In this document: positions 58,864 through 61,973 of the stretch, one piece after another
How positions within the stretch are numbered: position 1 is the stretch's first letter
How the letters are laid out: every line of letters starts with the position of its first letter
DNA from: an uncultured bacterium
GTDB taxonomy: Bacteria; Cyanobacteriota; Vampirovibrionia; Gastranaerophilales; Gastranaerophilaceae
Assembly: GCA_900553895.1 (NCBI GenBank)
Contig: USFB01000009.1
Span: 1-61,973, forward strand
Direction of reading: 5' to 3'
DNA: 61,973 nt
Translations under genes and position numbers: made by a program
Notes under the pieces: model-generated
Database searches by the model: none
What the model was told of the DNA's origin: nothing
Seen by the model: only the letters and a program-made list of their open reading frames with translations

Positions 58864-60732
58864 ATGAATAAAAATCAATCAGTCGGCATGTACGTTATTC
58901 TTGGGATTATGATTTTAGCATTTATTTCAATGCTGTTTTCAGGACCAACTTCCAGTACGGAAGAGCTTTCTTATACAAATTTTTTACAAAAAGTTGAAAA
59001 CAAAGAAATCAAAAGCGTTGACATGGGAAAAGATATGTTAATTGCTTTGCCTGTAAAACAACCTGAAGCAAAGAAAAGTGCGTCAAATCCGATTTATGGC
59101 GATGTAAGACCACCAAAGTTACAATACAAAGTTGTTCTTCCTGAAAATTCAGATGTATTAAATAAATTAGAAGATAATAATGTTGAAATTAGCGCAAAGA
59201 AGGCTGATTCAGGTTCAACATTCGGATTAGGCTCTTCTTTGATAACTATTTTGCTTGTTTTAGGTTTTATTATGCTTATCATAAAATCTATTCAGGCAGG
59301 CGGTGCGCAAGCAATGTCATTTGGTAAAAGCAGAGCAAAAATGCTTATGGATAGTAAGGTTAAGACAACATTTAAAGATGTTGCGGGGATTGATGAAGAA
59401 AGAAAAGAACTTGAAGAGATTGTTGATTTCTTGAAACATTCAGATAAATACGTTAAATTAGGTGCAAAAATTCCTAAAGGTGTTCTTCTTGTGGGTTCTC
59501 CTGGTACAGGTAAAACTCTTATGGCGAAAGCTGTTGCAGGTGAAGCAGGCGTTCCTTTCTTCTCTATAAGCGGTTCAGATTTTGTTGAAATGTTCGTAGG
59601 TGTTGGTGCTTCTCGTGTTAGAGATTTGTTTGAACAAGCAAAAAAACATCAGCCATGTATCGTGTTTATTGATGAAATTGATGCTGTTGGTCGTCAAAGA
59701 GGTGCCGGCATGGGCGGTGGACACGACGAAAGAGAACAAACTCTTAACCAATTACTTGTTGAAATGGACGGGTTTGATGAAAATACCAACATAATTATTT
59801 TGGCAGCAACAAACAGACCTGATATTTTGGATAATGCACTTCTTAGACCCGGCAGATTTGATAGACAAATTGTTATTAACAAACCTGATGTTTTAGGTAG
59901 AGAACAAATTTTGAATGTTCACGCGAAAAATAAACCTTTGGCAAAAGAAGTTGACTTGAAAACACTTGCTAAGCGTACTCCAGGGTTCACAGGTGCAGAT
60001 CTTTCTAATTTGTTAAATGAAGCTGCGCTTCTTGCAGCACGTCATGATAAGTCAGAAATTGAAATGCCGGATTTAGAGGAAGCGATTGATAAAGTTATGG
60101 CAGGACCTGAAAAGAAAAGCAGGATTATTTCTGATGAAGAAAAAGAAAATACTGCATATCATGAAGTTGGCCATGCTCTTCTTGCAAAATTGCTTAAAGA
60201 TTGTGACCCATTGCATAAAGTTTCGATTATTCCTCGTGGTATGGCTTTAGGTATTACGCTTACTTTACCTGAAAAAGATCACTTGACTATGCGCAAAAAC
60301 CAATTGTTGGATAGAATTGCAATGATTCTTGGCGGACGTGTTGCAGAAGAATTGATTTACGGTAAGGATAATATTACAACAGGCGCATCAAACGACTTGG
60401 AAAAAGTTTCAAGTTTAGCTAGAAGTATGGTTACAACTTATGGTATGAGCGAAAAAATGGGTAATTTAGCTTATGGTAAAGATCAAGAACATATTTTTAT
60501 GGGCAGAAACTTTGGCAATACAAGAGATTTTTCAGAAGAAATTGCTGCTGATATTGATAAAGAAGTTAAGAAAATTGTTGATGCTCAGTACGAACACGCA
60601 AAAAATCTTTTAAGCGAAAACAGAGATATGTTGGAATACATTGCTCATAACTTGCTCGAAAAAGAAACTTTGGACGAAAAAGAATTCGAAGCGTTGATGA
60701 ATGAAGTTAAGGAAAGACGAAATAATGGTTAA
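58864..60732 (+). CDS. ftsH: ATP-dependent zinc metalloprotease FtsH
   Basis: A membrane-bound AAA+ protease that degrades unassembled membrane proteins and regulators. Membrane helices lie at about 8-26 and 121-142. The AAA domain has Walker A GSPGTGKT near 211-218 and the second region of homology TNRPDILDNALLRPGRFDRQ. The zinc site is HEVGH (His433). The length of 622 is normal. The leader contains a repeat hairpin that could affect expression. Confidence 0.97.
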   Translation: MNKNQSVGMYVILGIMILAFISMLFSGPTSSTEELSYTNFLQKVENKEIKSVDMGKDMLIALPVKQPEAKKSASNPIYGDVRPPKLQYKVVLPENSDVLNKLEDNNVEISAKKADSGSTFGLGSSLITILLVLGFIMLIIKSIQAGGAQAMSFGKSRAKMLMDSKVKTTFKDVAGIDEERKELEEIVDFLKHSDKYVKLGAKIPKGVLLVGSPGTGKTLMAKAVAGEAGVPFFSISGSDFVEMFVGVGASRVRDLFEQAKKHQPCIVFIDEIDAVGRQRGAGMGGGHDEREQTLNQLLVEMDGFDENTNIIILAATNRPDILDNALLRPGRFDRQIVINKPDVLGREQILNVHAKNKPLAKEVDLKTLAKRTPGFTGADLSNLLNEAALLAARHDKSEIEMPDLEEAIDKVMAGPEKKSRIISDEEKENTAYHEVGHALLAKLLKDCDPLHKVSIIPRGMALGITLTLPEKDHLTMRKNQLLDRIAMILGGRVAEELIYGKDNITTGASNDLEKVSSLARSMVTTYGMSEKMGNLAYGKDQEHIFMGRNFGNTRDFSEEIAADIDKEVKKIVDAQYEHAKNLLSENRDMLEYIAHNLLEKETLDEKEFEALMNEVKERRNNG

Positions 60733-60779
60733 ATTGACAATTAAAAACGAAAAATAAACTTATAAAAGGATGCATAAAA

Positions 60780-61283
60780 ATGGATAGAGATGAATTAATT
60801 TTTAATGAATATAAAACATATTGCGAACAAAAAGAGAATTTTATTGATAGAAACTTTAGAACAAATAAATTCTATATGACAGCTGTCGTAGTTTTAATTT
60901 TTGCAATGATTTATACAGGTAATGTTGTTTTCTTAAACAAAATCAGTGCAACTTTGGTGTTCGCATTGTTTGGAATTTCAGTGAGTGCTTTATGGTGGAT
61001 GAACGTTGATTCATATAACACTTTGATTAAGGTTAAATATGCTAATGTTATTGAAAAAATTGAAGAGAAATTCCCTGTAAAACCTTTCACAGATGAGTAT
61101 AAAGGTATTGAGGACTTCAGAAACAATAAAGTGTTTATGTTCTCTGATATCCAAAAATTAATCGCAGCAGTTGCTGCATTGTTTTTCTTTGCAGTATGCG
61201 TAAGCGAAATTTCACCAATTGTGATTAAGTTGTGCGCAAAGGTAATTGATGCTGTGGTGAAGTTTAAGGGTTGCGGAATTTAA
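60780..61283 (+). CDS. RipA-like octameric-type membrane protein
   Basis: A 167-residue protein with membrane segments near 30-72 (TAVVVLIFAMIYTGNVVF, ATLVFALFGISVSALWW) and 120-145 (IAAVAALFFFAVCVSEI). The block NEYKTYCEQKENFIDRN and WMNVDSYNTLIKVKYANVIEKIEEKFPVKPF resembles the RipA family, small octameric membrane proteins with a cytoplasmic domain. The assignment rests on motif memory and is moderate. It follows ftsH by 47 bases with no terminator, so it is probably co-transcribed. Confidence 0.55.
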   Translation: MDRDELIFNEYKTYCEQKENFIDRNFRTNKFYMTAVVVLIFAMIYTGNVVFLNKISATLVFALFGISVSALWWMNVDSYNTLIKVKYANVIEKIEEKFPVKPFTDEYKGIEDFRNNKVFMFSDIQKLIAAVAALFFFAVCVSEISPIVIKLCAKVIDAVVKFKGCGI

Positions 61284-61309
61284 TATAATAAGTTGGTAGT
61301 GGAAATTTT

Positions 61310-61936
61310 ATGAGCAAAAATAAAGAATATGGAACTGCACTAAATTGGAATTATGTAATAATTTCTCTTGTCGTGCTTGTTGTTTTAACATTATTAGTTT
61401 TATATATGCCAAATTTGCGCGAAATCGATATGAATATACTTCATTCGATTCGTTTGGCTCTTTCGCCATATCCGATTTCTTATGCGCAAGTTATATCAGA
61501 ATTCGGACGCGCAAATCACATGCTTTGGCCTCAAATTGCTGCTGGCAGTGTTTTAATATCCGAAAAAAGATATATGAAATGTTTTCTTTTAATATTTTTC
61601 ACGCAAGCATCTTTTGTTGTAACGGATTTGCTTAAAGATTTTGTTTGCAGAGAACGCCCCGGAATATTATGCTATTCAGGCTTTAGCTTTCCTTCTGGTC
61701 ACGCTTCAACTACAATGTGTTTTTACGGAATTTTAATCTATTTGGTTTTACATTACGCAAAATCAGATTTTTGGAGATATTTCTTAACTTCATTGTTTGG
61801 AATTTTTATCTTCCTGGTATGCTTATCAAGATTATGGCTTGGAGTTCATTTCTTAACAGATGTAACCGCAGGATTATTCTTGGGATTCTTGCTTGTTAAT
61901 TTGTATATTATTATTTCAAGAGCAATGAGTAAGTAG
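61310..61936 (+). CDS. PAP2-family membrane phosphatase
   Basis: An integral membrane phosphatase of the PAP2/undecaprenyl-pyrophosphate phosphatase superfamily. The three motifs are KDFVCRERPG (K-x6-RP), PSGHAST (PSGH) and SRLWLGVHFLTDVTAG (SR-x5-H-x3-D). Five or six membrane helices are evident. A lipid carrier or lipid phosphate is the likely substrate; the exact one is unknown. It is in line with ftsH and the RipA-like gene. Confidence 0.9.
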   Translation: MSKNKEYGTALNWNYVIISLVVLVVLTLLVLYMPNLREIDMNILHSIRLALSPYPISYAQVISEFGRANHMLWPQIAAGSVLISEKRYMKCFLLIFFTQASFVVTDLLKDFVCRERPGILCYSGFSFPSGHASTTMCFYGILIYLVLHYAKSDFWRYFLTSLFGIFIFLVCLSRLWLGVHFLTDVTAGLFLGFLLVNLYIIISRAMSK

Positions 61937-61949
61937 ATTTAATAAGTCA

Positions 61950-61973
61950 ATGTTGGGCAGGTATGCCCAACCG
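61950..61973. repeat. Palindromic repeat, GGGCATACCTGCCC family
   Basis: TGTTGGGCAGGTATGCCCAA then CCG, cut by the window end. It is the reverse complement of 7525-7547 with two differences. Confidence 0.65.

Noticed and set aside
1..61973. tRNA or rRNA genes
   Set aside because: I found no cloverleaf with a T-loop GTTCGA-type core and no rRNA-like conserved stretches. A tRNAscan or Infernal run could still find one.

Overview
The window is a low-GC bacterial chromosome segment packed with housekeeping genes on both strands. I see no rRNA, tRNA, CRISPR array, transposase or prophage. The gene mix is ClpC, FtsH, SecD/SecF, GTP cyclohydrolase IB (FolE2), a GH57 amylase with a DUF3536-type tail, an OmpR-type two-component pair, a TSCPD protein and a lone flagellin. 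Many small proteins of unknown family also start alike (M-x-[IV]-x-x-I, then a short F-K/N-G motif). My best inference is an uncultured gut member of the Vampirovibrionia/Melainabacteria (Gastranaerophilales), the non-photosynthetic sisters of Cyanobacteria. This rests on gene content and style, not on a marker-gene tree.

Layout. 1-4.6 kb: a Cys-cluster protein, a class A penicillin-binding protein, a divergent AICAR-transformylase-like protein and rubrerythrin. 4.7-15.3 kb is the most accessory part: a helical protein of unknown function, flagellin with a sigma-28-like promoter, a run of unknown proteins, a secreted trehalose-synthase-like GH13 protein and a second very divergent GH13-like protein. 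15.3-34.9 kb: valS, rqcH, GH57, clpC, folE2 with a partner, aroQ, a STAND-like ATPase with TPRs, rsmG, pheS, efp, accB and accC. 35-43 kb: fmt, a small gene and def; trkH and trkA; an internally duplicated unknown protein; TSCPD; mnmG. 43-54.9 kb: histidine kinase and response regulator, secF/secD, dapA, a membrane protein, panC, serS and pckA. 55-62 kb: a secreted protein, apt, a processive GT2 glycosyltransferase, ftsH, a RipA-like membrane protein and a PAP2 phosphatase.

Functional themes are translation and its quality control (valS, pheS, serS, efp, fmt, def, rqcH, rsmG, mnmG), proteostasis (clpC, ftsH), envelope (PBP1A, secDF, GT2, PAP2), fatty-acid initiation (accBC), cofactor and amino-acid supply (folE2, panC, dapA, aroQ), potassium uptake (trkAH) and alpha-glucan metabolism (GH13, GH57).

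The less ordinary signals are these: (1) an N-terminal signature shared by otherwise unrelated unknown proteins; (2) several genes where a -10 box lies exactly six bases before the ATG with no Shine-Dalgarno, implying leaderless mRNAs; (3) intergenic spaces filled with palindromic repeats, including long hairpins whose arms are iterations of a 7-9 base word, and one GC-rich repeat apparently sitting in frame inside rqcH; (4) an AICAR-transformylase-like protein that has lost the catalytic Lys-His pair; (5) an isolated flagellin gene with a sigma-28-type promoter.
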